A stretch of 64,000 bases of DNA from Flavobacterium coralii (GTDB lineage Bacteria > Bacteroidota > Bacteroidia > Flavobacteriales > Flavobacteriaceae), in NCBI RefSeq assembly GCF_019891545.1, contig NZ_JAHDIU010000005.1, forward strand, positions 106,115-170,114, in the 5' to 3' direction. The translations under genes and the position numbers were made by a program. Shown here in pieces: positions 15,763 to 24,448 of this stretch (positions are counted from its first letter, which is position 1; each line of letters opens with the position of its first letter). The notes beneath the pieces were generated by a model that was not told the origin of the DNA, did no database searches, and saw only the letters and a program-made list of their open reading frames with translations.

Positions 15763-16100
15763 GTGCGGGTAATACTACAATCCCACTACTAAACATACAT
15801 CCTACTCATTGGAATAAAAACTCTAAAGATCTGCTTATACAATTACAAGGAAATGTGATTAAGTTTTATTCACATTGTGGTGATAATGAATTTTTAGAGC
15901 CTCTTATATTAAAATCTAAAAATTGCCCATATAATATAAATACTAAATACAAAAAACTCACATACAAAAAAGAAAAAACTGCTTTTATTCATATGGAAAA
16001 TGTCTTGGAATCAAACGAAGAGAGTTTAGATATTTCTAAATTTGCAAATATTGTAATTAAGTTTTACTGGCATATTGAAAATAATGGTTTGTATAATTAA
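15759..16100 (+). CDS. Nuclease-like protein, C-terminal part (shifted frame)
   Basis: In the -1 frame relative to the preceding open frame, translation continues from the T tract as LGAGNTTIPLLNIHPTHWN and runs without stop to the TAA at 16098-16100, adding about 113 residues. Composition (Lys, Asn, Ile rich) and AT bias are the same as the N-terminal part, so they are one gene of about 332 codons. An independent start (GTG at 15855) is possible but would give an isolated fragment with no recognisable domain. Confidence 0.6.
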   Translation, partial: LGAGNTTIPLLNIHPTHWNKNSKDLLIQLQGNVIKFYSHCGDNEFLEPLILKSKNCPYNINTKYKKLTYKKEKTAFIHMENVLESNEESLDISKFANIVIKFYWHIENNGLYN

Positions 16101-16174
16101 CAGCTCATTAACCATCAGCATATACTTACAAAAGGAATGATTTTGTAAATTTACAGATAAACGTAAATTGATAT

Positions 16175-17761
16175 ATGCAGATAGAGATTAGCAAGGTTGA
16201 GCTGCGCAACCTTAGGATTGAAGACTATAAACAGCTAAAGCTGAGCATGCAGCACGCTTATCATGACATGGATGAGCCCTACTGGGGCGAAAAAGATATT
16301 GAAAGGCTTTTAAAGATTTTTCCTGAAGGGCAACTTGTGGTACTGGTTGACGGTAAGGTAGTCGGTTCGGCACTTTCTTTAATTGTAGATTATAAAAAAG
16401 CAACATCTAACCATACCTACGAAAAGATAACCGGGAACTACAGCTTTGACACTCACGACTATGATGGTGAAGTACTATATGGTATTGATGTGTTTATAGA
16501 CCCTGAATATCGTGGCCTGCGCCTTGGTAGGAGGCTTTATGATGCGCGCAAGGAGCTTTGCGAACAGCTTAACCTGAAGTCGATAATTTTTGCAGGCAGG
16601 ATACCTAATTATACCGAGCATTCAAAAGAATATTCCCCTAAAGAATATATTGAAAAAGTGAGGCTTAAAGAAGTACACGACCCTGTGCTATCTTTTCAGC
16701 TAAGTAATGACTTTCACGTTATACGGGTTATGCGCAACTACCTTGAGGGCGATAAAAGCTCTCAGGAGTATGCGGTGCTTATGGAGTGGAACAACATTTA
16801 CTACGATAAAAGCCCCAAACTGATAAACGCGCGTAAGAGCGTGGTGCGCCTGGGCCTTGTGCAGTGGCAGATGCGACCGCTGGCGAATGTGGAGGCGCTT
16901 TTTGAGCAGGCTGAATTTTTTATTGATGCCGTTTCGGGCTATGGGAGCGATTTTGCATTATTTCCGGAACTGTTTGTTGCCCCGCTGATGGCCGACTTTA
17001 ACCACCTTACCGAAGCTGATGCCATACGTGAAATTGCCCGCTACTGCGAACCCATAAGGAAGCGTTTCCAGGAAATGGCAATATCCTATAATATAAACAT
17101 CATTACCGGCAGTATGCCGATGGTAGAGGATGGCAACCTGTATAATGTTGGCTTTTTATGCAAGCGCGATGGTACCAGCGAGATGTACCGCAAAATACAC
17201 ATTACCCCTAACGAAATACACTACTGGGGTATGAAAGGCGGATCTGAAATACAGACTTTTGATACCGATTGCGGCAAAATAGGTATTATGGTGTGCTATG
17301 ATGTAGAGTTCCCTGAGCTTTCCAGGCTCATGGCAGATGAAGGCATGGAGATATTGTTTGTACCTTTCCTTACCGATACACAAAACGGCTACACCCGCGT
17401 TAAGCACTGCGCACAGGCACGGGCCATAGAAAATGAGTGCTACGTAGCCATTGCGGGTTGCGTTGGTAACCTGCCCGGCGTTAATAATATGGATATTCAG
17501 TATGCACAAACCGCGGTGTTTACACCGTCAGACTTTGCTTTCCCGTCAAACGGAATTAAAGCTGAGGCTACACCGAATACAGAAATGACACTTATAGTGG
17601 ATATAGACCTTGACCTGCTTAAGGAGCTGCACGAATATGGAAGTGTGCGGATATTAAAAGACCGCCGTAATGATTTGTATAAAATTAAAAGGCTTAGTGC
17701 ATCTGCAAAGCAGGAAACACCTGATAATGTACCCTCTAACAAAAAACAGCCTGTAAAATAA
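16175..17761 (+). CDS. GNAT acetyltransferase fused to a nitrilase-type amidohydrolase
   Basis: A 528-residue two-domain enzyme. Residues about 10-210 are a GNAT N-acetyltransferase with the acetyl-CoA loop DPEYRGLRLGRRLY. Residues about 225-505 are a carbon-nitrogen hydrolase with the Glu-Lys-Cys triad at Glu265 (FPELFVAP), Lys340 (YRKIHITP) and Cys374 (VCYDVEFPE). The ATG at 16175 gives a complete GNAT domain. The fusion suggests sequential acyl transfer and amide hydrolysis on one amine or amide metabolite, but the substrate is unknown. The TAA shares one base with the ATG of the next gene, so the pair is co-expressed. Confidence 0.88.
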   Translation: MQIEISKVELRNLRIEDYKQLKLSMQHAYHDMDEPYWGEKDIERLLKIFPEGQLVVLVDGKVVGSALSLIVDYKKATSNHTYEKITGNYSFDTHDYDGEVLYGIDVFIDPEYRGLRLGRRLYDARKELCEQLNLKSIIFAGRIPNYTEHSKEYSPKEYIEKVRLKEVHDPVLSFQLSNDFHVIRVMRNYLEGDKSSQEYAVLMEWNNIYYDKSPKLINARKSVVRLGLVQWQMRPLANVEALFEQAEFFIDAVSGYGSDFALFPELFVAPLMADFNHLTEADAIREIARYCEPIRKRFQEMAISYNINIITGSMPMVEDGNLYNVGFLCKRDGTSEMYRKIHITPNEIHYWGMKGGSEIQTFDTDCGKIGIMVCYDVEFPELSRLMADEGMEILFVPFLTDTQNGYTRVKHCAQARAIENECYVAIAGCVGNLPGVNNMDIQYAQTAVFTPSDFAFPSNGIKAEATPNTEMTLIVDIDLDLLKELHEYGSVRILKDRRNDLYKIKRLSASAKQETPDNVPSNKKQPVK

Positions 17762-18570
17762 TGGCGGGTAAGCATATTTCGATACTCGGTTGCGGGTGGC
17801 TTGGGCTTCCGCTTGCAAAGCACCTTATAAAGCTTGGATATAGTGTAAAAGGCTCTACTACAACAGCAGCAAAGACAGAGAGCTTAAAGCAACAGGGTAT
17901 AGTGCCTTATCTTGTAAAACTTGGTGAAAACAATATTGAAGGAGATATTAAAGGATTGCTCGAAGATACTGAAACACTTATTATTGATATACCGCCCGGG
18001 CTGAGAAGCAACAGCAACGCAAACTTTACAGCAAAAATTGAACGGCTTATTCCGCATATTGAGGAAGCACAGGTAAAAAATGTACTTTTCGTAAGCTCAA
18101 CTTCAGTGTATGGAGACAGCCAGGGCATAGTGACCGAAGATACTGAGGCACTGCCGGCAACAGAAAGTGGCAGGCAGTTACTGGAAACAGAGCAACTGCT
18201 GCAGGAAAACAAAATGTTCAACACAACAATTATACGCTTCGGGGGGCTTATAGGTGAAGACAGGCACCCTGTAAACCATTTGGCAGGCAAGGAAAATATT
18301 AAGGATGCAGACGCGCCAATTAACCTTATACACCAAACAGATTGTATTGGTATTATAACAGCAGTAATAGAAAAAGGTATATGGGGAGAAATCTTTAACG
18401 GGGTTGCTCCATACCACCCTTCGCGTAAGGAATATTATACGGAAAAAGCTAAACAAAAAAACCTTCCATTACCTTTGTTCAGCCGGGAAGAAGCATCAGG
18501 AGTGAAGGTGATAGCTGCCGATAAGGTAACGGAGGTTTTAAAGTTTAGATTTAAATTTGCTGAACTCTAA
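17761..18570 (+). CDS. NAD(P)-dependent epimerase/SDR-like protein (YeeZ-type)
   Basis: A 269-residue Rossmann-fold protein. The nucleotide-binding loop GCGWLGLPLAKHL is at residues 10-22. SSTSVYG (about 112) is where extended SDR enzymes keep Ser and Tyr of the active site. The usual YxxxK is not obvious, as in the YeeZ-like subgroup. Its start overlaps the stop of the acetyltransferase-nitrilase gene by one base. Substrate and pathway cannot be inferred. A hairpin terminator follows at 18680. Confidence 0.78.
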   Translation: MAGKHISILGCGWLGLPLAKHLIKLGYSVKGSTTTAAKTESLKQQGIVPYLVKLGENNIEGDIKGLLEDTETLIIDIPPGLRSNSNANFTAKIERLIPHIEEAQVKNVLFVSSTSVYGDSQGIVTEDTEALPATESGRQLLETEQLLQENKMFNTTIIRFGGLIGEDRHPVNHLAGKENIKDADAPINLIHQTDCIGIITAVIEKGIWGEIFNGVAPYHPSRKEYYTEKAKQKNLPLPLFSREEASGVKVIAADKVTEVLKFRFKFAEL

Positions 18571-18679
18571 CTTAAATACTGCCCCCGGCAAACGCATTGG
18601 CAGGAGCAGTAATTAAAATTAGCTGAATGTATAACATTAGTTGGATGTGATGTAAAATAACATATAATTAACGACTTAA

Positions 18680-18711
18680 AATTGCGGTTTTTCCGCAATT
18701 AACATTTTTTT
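18680..18711 (+). terminator. Rho-independent terminator
   Basis: AATTGCGG and CCGCAATT form a perfect 8-bp stem with a five-T loop, followed by AACATTTTTTT. It ends the acetyltransferase-SDR unit. Confidence 0.7.
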
Positions 18712-18750
18712 AAGAAATTTTTATGTATAGAAAATCTGCTTTAATCTGAG

Positions 18751-18758
18751 TATATTTG
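18751..18758 (+). promoter_or_regulatory. Promoter -7 box (TATATTTG)
   Basis: A perfect TAnnTTTG match just after the preceding terminator and 19 bp before the ATG at 18778, so it probably drives the membrane protein and the overlapping HD hydrolase gene. Confidence 0.5.
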
Positions 18759-18777
18759 TTATACCAACAGGCCGCAA

Positions 18778-19215
18778 ATGAAGTACCTCTTAAAATTATG
18801 GCTCACAACGCTTTTAGTTTCGCCCTTTGTGGTGTGCTGCCTGCTCGCTTTAGGTGATGATAAAAGCTGGATAAACAGTGGTACCGCGATACTCTTACTT
18901 TCACTTATGGTGCTTACAGGCCTTACTATGTCAGTCCCTGCCATGGCAATACTTTTTGTACTAAAAACGTATCTCGAAAAAAAGAATATAGGCATAGTTA
19001 AGCTGAAAGCACTTATAAGCCTTTATGCCATAGCCGCCATATACATAACCTTTGTTATTGCAGATTATACTTTTGTATTCAGCCTGCGCAACAACCTTTG
19101 GTGGCCTGTGGTATATTGCATATCAGCATTATTTTCCATTTACTATTTCAGAATAAAAACGGACACAATTCAGTCCCAAATAAACCGCAATGAGCAACCC
19201 CGCACTGATACATAA
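18778..19215 (+). CDS. Hypothetical four-helix membrane protein
   Basis: A 145-residue protein with four hydrophobic segments (about 5-25, 36-60, 75-97 and 103-122) and a polar C-terminal tail that runs past the start of the next gene. No family motif is recognised. It overlaps the HD-domain gene by 26 bp in another frame, which implies a common transcript. Confidence 0.65.
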   Translation: MKYLLKLWLTTLLVSPFVVCCLLALGDDKSWINSGTAILLLSLMVLTGLTMSVPAMAILFVLKTYLEKKNIGIVKLKALISLYAIAAIYITFVIADYTFVFSLRNNLWWPVVYCISALFSIYYFRIKTDTIQSQINRNEQPRTDT

Positions 19216-19843
19216 AACAATACTTTTCGTAAAAGAACAATTAAAAAATGCCGAAGGCGGCCACGACTGGTTCCACATTCAGCGGGTGTATAATAATGCG
19301 CTTAAAATAGCAGAATCTGAAGAATGTGATTTACTCACAGTACAACTTGGTGCACTATTACATGATATCGCTGACAGCAAATTTCACGATGGTGATGAAG
19401 CCGTAGGCCCTGCCTTAGCAAGGCAGTTCCTTGAAAGTGAAGGTACGCCCGAAGATGTTATCAGCCATGTTGAAAACATAATAAAGAACATTTCTTTTAA
19501 GGGTGGTAACTTTATGCCCGATTTTAATTCGGCTGAACTGCAGATTGTTCAGGATGCCGACAGGCTTGATGCACTGGGCGCTATAGGTATAGCGCGTACC
19601 TTTAACTATGGCGGATTTAAAAACCGCCCGCTTTATAATCCGGAAATAGCACCGCAACTTAACATGACAAAAGAAGAGTATAAAAACAATAACGCTCCTA
19701 CCCTTAATCATTTTTATGAAAAGCTGCTGTTGCTTAAAGACCGTATAAATACCAAAACCGGTAAAGAAATGGCAGAAGCGCGGCACAAGTATATGGAAGG
19801 TTTCCTCTCACAGTTCTATGCTGAATGGGAAGGTGAGCGTTAA
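19190..19843 (+). CDS. HD-domain phosphohydrolase
   Basis: A 217-residue cytosolic metal-dependent phosphohydrolase of the YedJ/YpgQ type. The HD signature is His25/His29 (GGHDWFHIQRV), His58-Asp59 (LLHDIAD) and an Asp at 122-124 (QDADRLDALG). The family includes enzymes acting on nucleotides and pyrophosphate esters. The substrate here is unknown. It overlaps the upstream membrane gene by 26 bp, and its stop overlaps the stop of the convergent gene (19840-19843), leaving no room for a terminator. Confidence 0.85.
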   Translation: MSNPALIHKTILFVKEQLKNAEGGHDWFHIQRVYNNALKIAESEECDLLTVQLGALLHDIADSKFHDGDEAVGPALARQFLESEGTPEDVISHVENIIKNISFKGGNFMPDFNSAELQIVQDADRLDALGAIGIARTFNYGGFKNRPLYNPEIAPQLNMTKEEYKNNNAPTLNHFYEKLLLLKDRINTKTGKEMAEARHKYMEGFLSQFYAEWEGER

Positions 19844-21327
19844 TGCTTATTGTTTACCATTTCTATGATGGTATCATAAACAGGCTTTCTTTTAACCTTA
19901 GCTGTAAGCCACCCTATAAAGCTTATAATAAAAATATCGCCTTTTTTTGCCATTGTACTAAATGCTTCTATACGCTCTAAATATTTTTTATCGTGTATGC
20001 TTTCCGGTTTTAAAAGTAACTGTTCTAAAAGCTGCACATAGGTTAGCACCCTATCTTCATTAACCTGCATAAGATACTTCTTGTAGCGTTTCCTAAAGCT
20101 TTTAATGCGCGATAGGGCAAGCTCTTCTTTATCAAATTCTGTATAAAGCAATATTTCTACCAGTACTTTCTTTATTGCCCAGTCCATACCCATACGGGTT
20201 TCATACCAACTGTCAGAGTGGGTATATCGCAACATGTACTGTATAGCTTCCTTATCAGAATTTTGCAGATGCATTACAGCAAGGCACAACCAAAGATCAT
20301 TTATATCTGTAGGGTCGCCTTTCTTTTGTTTCAACAGGGCTTTTTGTGCTGTGGCTACTGCCTCTTTTGCCCTGCCGGAATAATTTAATGCAAGCGCTTT
20401 CAGTAATTGATGGCGCAGGAAAAAGCGGTTAAAATATTTTTTCTGCTTTAGCTCCATTTGTTCACCCATCTGCTCCAGGTAAAGCAATGACTTGTCAAAC
20501 TGCCTGTTGCGTAAATAGCCATTCGCAATAAAATAGAGTACATATATGTGGTAGTATAAATGGTGGCTTCCGTCTTTTTCATCAATAAATTTCAGGCTGC
20601 GCTCTATAAAAGGTTCAATGATAGTAAAGTCGCTGTTTATAGAGGAAAATTCGTTGGCTATATATAATATCTGGTACAGTGATTTGTATGAAAGTATTTC
20701 ATTCAGCGAAACTCCCAGTGTCTCGATAGTATTACGCACAATCGTACGGAAGTCGGTTATCTTGCCCTTATGATAAATCTCGGCAAGTTCGCGGCGCAGC
20801 AAAGCATAACCAATGTTTAACTGTTGCTCATGGTAGAGTTTTTTGCTGTTAGCTTTAAACTTTACTATTGTTTCATCGAGTTGCGGGCTGGCTGATAAGT
20901 GAGCAAACTGTATTTGCGTAAGATATATTTCATTCAGCAAGCTGAATTGCTCTAATGGCAACGCTTTGCTTTCGGCTTTAGCAAGGCATTTAAATGCCGT
21001 TTTGTACAATTTATGTTCTAAGAAAACACGGCTTACTACCAGAAGTTTCAACACTTCGTGTTCAGCGGAAGTATCTACTTCAAAAGTCCGGTTTGCCATA
21101 AATTCTATCATACAATCATATACCCTTTTACGCAAAGCATGATAAGCATCTGCATTTTTACCTGATATAAATTCATTTTTTAAAATATTTATATCGTCAG
21201 TTTCAAGCAAGTTAAAAAAGTGGATGTTTTTTACATTATGCCTTTTGTTCCGTTTAGACATAAAGCTTTTGAAAGCCTTTCTATCTTCATTGGACATGAT
21301 TGAGAGTATATCAGTAACAGCATTCAT
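19840..21327 (-). CDS. Hypothetical helical-repeat protein
   Basis: This is about 495 residues from the ATG at 21327. The frame is open further up to a TTG at 21348, but the ATG is more likely. The sequence is strongly helical with pairs of helices resembling degenerate TPR units (YLEQMGEQMELKQKKYFNRF, ALALNYSGRAKEAVATAQ). It has no signal peptide, membrane helix or catalytic motif. I know similar lengths and composition in other Bacteroidota as unnamed proteins, but no function. Confidence 0.65.
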   Translation of the reverse strand: MNAVTDILSIMSNEDRKAFKSFMSKRNKRHNVKNIHFFNLLETDDINILKNEFISGKNADAYHALRKRVYDCMIEFMANRTFEVDTSAEHEVLKLLVVSRVFLEHKLYKTAFKCLAKAESKALPLEQFSLLNEIYLTQIQFAHLSASPQLDETIVKFKANSKKLYHEQQLNIGYALLRRELAEIYHKGKITDFRTIVRNTIETLGVSLNEILSYKSLYQILYIANEFSSINSDFTIIEPFIERSLKFIDEKDGSHHLYYHIYVLYFIANGYLRNRQFDKSLLYLEQMGEQMELKQKKYFNRFFLRHQLLKALALNYSGRAKEAVATAQKALLKQKKGDPTDINDLWLCLAVMHLQNSDKEAIQYMLRYTHSDSWYETRMGMDWAIKKVLVEILLYTEFDKEELALSRIKSFRKRYKKYLMQVNEDRVLTYVQLLEQLLLKPESIHDKKYLERIEAFSTMAKKGDIFIISFIGWLTAKVKRKPVYDTIIEMVNNKH

Positions 21328-21454
21328 AAAGCAGAATTTAAGACTCAATAAATATATATAATTAAAAGTATATCGTCAGTTTATAAATGAAATTAACTTT
21401 AGCAGGTTGCAGATTAAACGGAGATTTGCCTCATAATCTTAAAACAAAGAAATT

Positions 21455-21922
21455 ATGGATCCGCTAACATCTAATGAAGTAAATGAGAATTTTAAAGCTG
21501 CTAAAAAGCAGCATAGCAAGAGTGTTTCACTTTTAAAACCGAGCCCTGCCTTTGTAGGCGCATCATGGGTAGCGTTGCTGACCGGAATGGTATCGTTTTG
21601 CATTGGCCTGATTAATGCCGACATGGAACTGAATGAGAAAGGGTATTACTTTACCATATTACTCTTTGGTTTGTTCTCGGTAATATCAGTTCAGAAAAGC
21701 GTGCGCGACAGGCAGGAAGGCCTGCCTGTTACCGATATGTATTATGGCATAAGCTGGTTTACCACAATAGCATCTTTACTGCTGCTGGTAATAGGGCTTT
21801 GGAAAGCCGACCTGTACCTGAGCGAAAAAGGATTTTACGGCATGTCTTTCGCACTAAGCCTTTTTGCTGCTATAGCCGTACAAAAAAACACCCGCGACCT
21901 TAAACATTTTGAAGAGCTATAA
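21455..21922 (+). CDS. yiaA: YiaA/YiaB-family inner membrane protein
   Basis: A 155-residue membrane protein with two tandem YiaAB repeats, each a pair of helices. The first is around residues 32-82 and ends SVQKSVRDRQEG. The second is around 95-148 and ends AVQKNTRDLKH. The duplicated (I/V)(S/A)VQK(S/N)xRD ending is diagnostic. YiaA and YiaB are E. coli inner-membrane proteins without a settled function. It has its own terminator and seems monocistronic. Confidence 0.82.
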   Translation: MDPLTSNEVNENFKAAKKQHSKSVSLLKPSPAFVGASWVALLTGMVSFCIGLINADMELNEKGYYFTILLFGLFSVISVQKSVRDRQEGLPVTDMYYGISWFTTIASLLLLVIGLWKADLYLSEKGFYGMSFALSLFAAIAVQKNTRDLKHFEEL

Positions 21923-21934
21923 CACTTAGCGGAT

Positions 21935-21975
21935 GCCCCGTAGCTATGTGCCAACTACAGGCTGCGGGGTTTTTT
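21935..21975 (+). terminator. Rho-independent terminator after yiaA
   Basis: GCCCCGTAGC pairs with GCTGCGGGG (one G-U) across a 16-nt loop and is followed by six T, 12 bp after the stop. Confidence 0.7.
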
Positions 21976-22003
21976 ATATATTTATTCACTCAAAAATTAA
22001 TTC

Positions 22004-22465
22004 ATGATACCTTTCAATGTTTCATTTGGAATATTTGCATTCCTACCACAAGGATGGCTGTTTATGCTTTTTGTTATATTTATTGAAGGAAGCCTGCTCT
22101 CCAAATCCCTTACCGGCAGTTGGAAGCAAAAGAAATTTTACCGGGTTTCATTAGTAACAAATGTGGTAAGCGGGATTGCCGGGTTTCTTCTTTCGATGGC
22201 ACTTAATGGCGGGTGGTGGTTGGTAATATGGATTCCTTGGGTTAGCCGCAATGAGGTTAATATTTTTACTCGCACAGGCTTGTTTAATTTAGTGATATAT
22301 TACACTTTAGCTTTTGTGCTAACAATAGTTATAGAAACTGTAATCAATTTACTTTTGCTTAAAAAGCAATATAATAATATAAGAATTATTAAAACAACGC
22401 TGGCAGTTAACCTGATAAGCTATCTTATAGGCTCTATAGTTTTGTATTCCTACAGTTTCAGTTAA
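22004..22465 (+). CDS. Hypothetical four-helix membrane protein
   Basis: A 153-residue protein with four hydrophobic helices (about 8-28, 45-68, 93-118 and 128-150) and short loops rich in Lys. No family is recognised. Its stop overlaps the stop of the convergent exonuclease gene by 4 bp (22462-22465). Confidence 0.6.
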   Translation: MIPFNVSFGIFAFLPQGWLFMLFVIFIEGSLLSKSLTGSWKQKKFYRVSLVTNVVSGIAGFLLSMALNGGWWLVIWIPWVSRNEVNIFTRTGLFNLVIYYTLAFVLTIVIETVINLLLLKKQYNNIRIIKTTLAVNLISYLIGSIVLYSYSFS

Positions 22466-23175
22466 ACATGAATTATCTCATCTTCTATTAACAAATCTTC
22501 ACGGCGCATGCGCAATAACACCTGTGCAACGGCTACCACATCTTTTTCGCAATAGGTTACAATACGGTCTATGTCTTTTTCATTATAAAACACATGGCTA
22601 ACCTGGCTGCCGTCTATATCACCTTTAGAAGATGGTATTCCCAATATCTTGCACAGCAGCTTTAGCGATGTAAAACTTTTATAATCGCCGAATTTCCATA
22701 ATTCCATAGTGTCGAGGTGCGGCACCTCCCACGGCTTCTTGCCGAAAAGGTTAAGCTTGGGCGGCAATGGCATCCCGTGAATGATCATGCGCCGGGCTAT
22801 AAATGGAAAATCAAACTCTTTGGCATTGTGCCCGCACAATATGTGCTGCGGCCCGTTAAAATGATTGATAAGCAGGTTGCTGAAATCCTTTAATATCTGT
22901 TTTTCTTCTCCGCAGAAAGAGGTAACTCGAAAGTGGCGTATATCTCCCCTAAAGGTAAAGAACCCGGCAGATAGGCATATTATCTTGCCGAACTCTGCCC
23001 AAATGCCAGCACGCTCGTAAAACTCTTCGGGGGACTGGCCGTCTTTGCGCTGGTATTGGGTTTTAAGGTCATATAAAAGCTGCGTTTCCTCATCCAGGTG
23101 CCCGAAATGGGGCTGTTCTGGAACGGTTTCTATATCCAGGAAAAGTATATTTTCAAGGTTTACTTTTTCAATCAT
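22462..23175 (-). CDS. Predicted 3'-5' exonuclease (DEDDy, PolB-like)
   Basis: A 237-residue RNase H-fold exonuclease. The DEDD residues are visible: DIE in FLDIETVPEQP (about 14-16), the second Asp in HNAKEFDFPFIARRM, and YCEKD near residue 212, the Tyr-type ExoIII motif. It should remove nucleotides from 3' ends with two divalent metals, in repair or RNA processing. It is probably co-transcribed with the serine hydrolase whose stop lies 2 bp upstream. Confidence 0.85.
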   Translation of the reverse strand: MIEKVNLENILFLDIETVPEQPHFGHLDEETQLLYDLKTQYQRKDGQSPEEFYERAGIWAEFGKIICLSAGFFTFRGDIRHFRVTSFCGEEKQILKDFSNLLINHFNGPQHILCGHNAKEFDFPFIARRMIIHGMPLPPKLNLFGKKPWEVPHLDTMELWKFGDYKSFTSLKLLCKILGIPSSKGDIDGSQVSHVFYNEKDIDRIVTYCEKDVVAVAQVLLRMRREDLLIEDEIIHV

Positions 23176-23177
23176 GC

Positions 23178-24392
23178 TTATTCTTGTAGTAAAACATCTG
23201 CTTCGGTAAGGGCTTTGCTGTTGCCTGCACCCTCATTTGGCTGCATCATACCCATCATTTTATAGGCTTCATCCACATACACATAAAAATCATTGCTATG
23301 CGGGTCGGTATCCGTTTGCAGACCCTTAAGGTGCCCAAGCCTTGTAATGATAATATTATCCTGCGGAATTACAATAACAAACTGCCCTAAGTGCCCGCGC
23401 ATATAGTACATTTTTTTGCCGAGGTAATTGTGTATCCACCAGCCATAGCCATATTGCGGGGACTCACCAAAACGGGGTGTTACCATTTTTTGTACTGATT
23501 CAGCCGACAATATTTGTGTACCGTTCCAGTTGCCGTTGTGCAGGAACAGCCTGCCAAAACGTGAAAAGTCGCGGGCATTGCTTGCAATACAGCAATATGC
23601 CTTTTCTATGCCATCGGGGTTATCTACTTGCCATAAGGCATCATTGGCTGCGCCCATTGGCTTCCAGAATTTATCTGAAACATATTCTGAAAGCGTCTGC
23701 CCGGTAGCTTTTGTTATTACCATACCTAAAAGCTCTGTTGCGCCACTAAGATATTTAAACTCTTTGCCGGGCTGCTCGGTAATATCAAGGCCTAATATTA
23801 CATCTTCAAGGTTATCATCAAAATAGGCACGTGTAACGATAGAAAAAGGGCTGTAGTAACGCTCATCCCAACTAAGCCCTGATGCCATGGATGAAAGGTC
23901 GCCTACTGTCATATCAGCGCCCATGCCAGTGCCGAACTTCGGGTAAAAATCGCTTACCTTCTGGTCGAGGCTTTTAATCTTTCCTTCTTCAATGGCTTTA
24001 AACAGGGCTGCCGACACTATGCTTTTTGCCATAGAGAATGAATTGGAGCGGCTGTCTTTGCCGTAACCGTCATAATAGCTTTCGTGCCATATACTGTCGT
24101 TCTTTATAATAAGGTAGGCAACTGTTTCAAGGTCTTTATGTGCTTCGGTAAGCCTTTGGGTAGGTTTTACTTTATTGTAGTCTTTATGCAATGCCCAGGG
24201 CTGCGCTGTGCCTTTTTCTATTGTCCTGTTGGGGAACTCACGGTAATCATCTAAAAAAGCGGTGGTTTCGCCACGGAAATAAATCGTGCGGACAGCACGC
24301 AGCAGGTAATCTACATCAAAAATATACATGAGTATAATGATGAAGCCAAAAACAACAATCAGCCAGAAAAGGAAATTTTTAATGAAACGCAT
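23178..24392 (-). CDS. Membrane-anchored serine hydrolase (class C beta-lactamase fold)
   Basis: About 404 residues from the ATG at 24392; a TTG at 24416 is open but unlikely. An N-terminal transmembrane anchor (FLFWLIVVFGFIIILMYIF) places the catalytic domain in the periplasm. The nucleophile motif is SMAK (SNSFSMAKSIVSAA) and a later YLSGATELLG could supply the Tyr. HLGQFVIVIPQDNIIITR resembles the third motif of 6-aminohexanoate-dimer hydrolases and related esterases. It acts on an ester, amide or peptide that cannot be named from sequence. Penicillin resistance is not implied. Confidence 0.82.
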   Translation of the reverse strand: MRFIKNFLFWLIVVFGFIIILMYIFDVDYLLRAVRTIYFRGETTAFLDDYREFPNRTIEKGTAQPWALHKDYNKVKPTQRLTEAHKDLETVAYLIIKNDSIWHESYYDGYGKDSRSNSFSMAKSIVSAALFKAIEEGKIKSLDQKVSDFYPKFGTGMGADMTVGDLSSMASGLSWDERYYSPFSIVTRAYFDDNLEDVILGLDITEQPGKEFKYLSGATELLGMVITKATGQTLSEYVSDKFWKPMGAANDALWQVDNPDGIEKAYCCIASNARDFSRFGRLFLHNGNWNGTQILSAESVQKMVTPRFGESPQYGYGWWIHNYLGKKMYYMRGHLGQFVIVIPQDNIIITRLGHLKGLQTDTDPHSNDFYVYVDEAYKMMGMMQPNEGAGNSKALTEADVLLQE

Positions 24393-24448
24393 AACTACTG
24401 CATAATGGTTATGCAACGAATTTAATTAAAAATGTAATGCAAACGCGA

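Noticed and set aside
14309-16100. Prophage or integrative element remnant (CI-like XRE protein next to an AT-rich nuclease)
   Set aside because: No integrase, structural genes or attachment repeats are seen, and flanking genes on both sides are ordinary chromosomal ones.
23178-24392. Antibiotic-resistance beta-lactamase
   Set aside because: The SxxK fold is shared with many esterases and 6-aminohexanoate-dimer-type hydrolases; the remaining motifs do not match AmpC-type enzymes.
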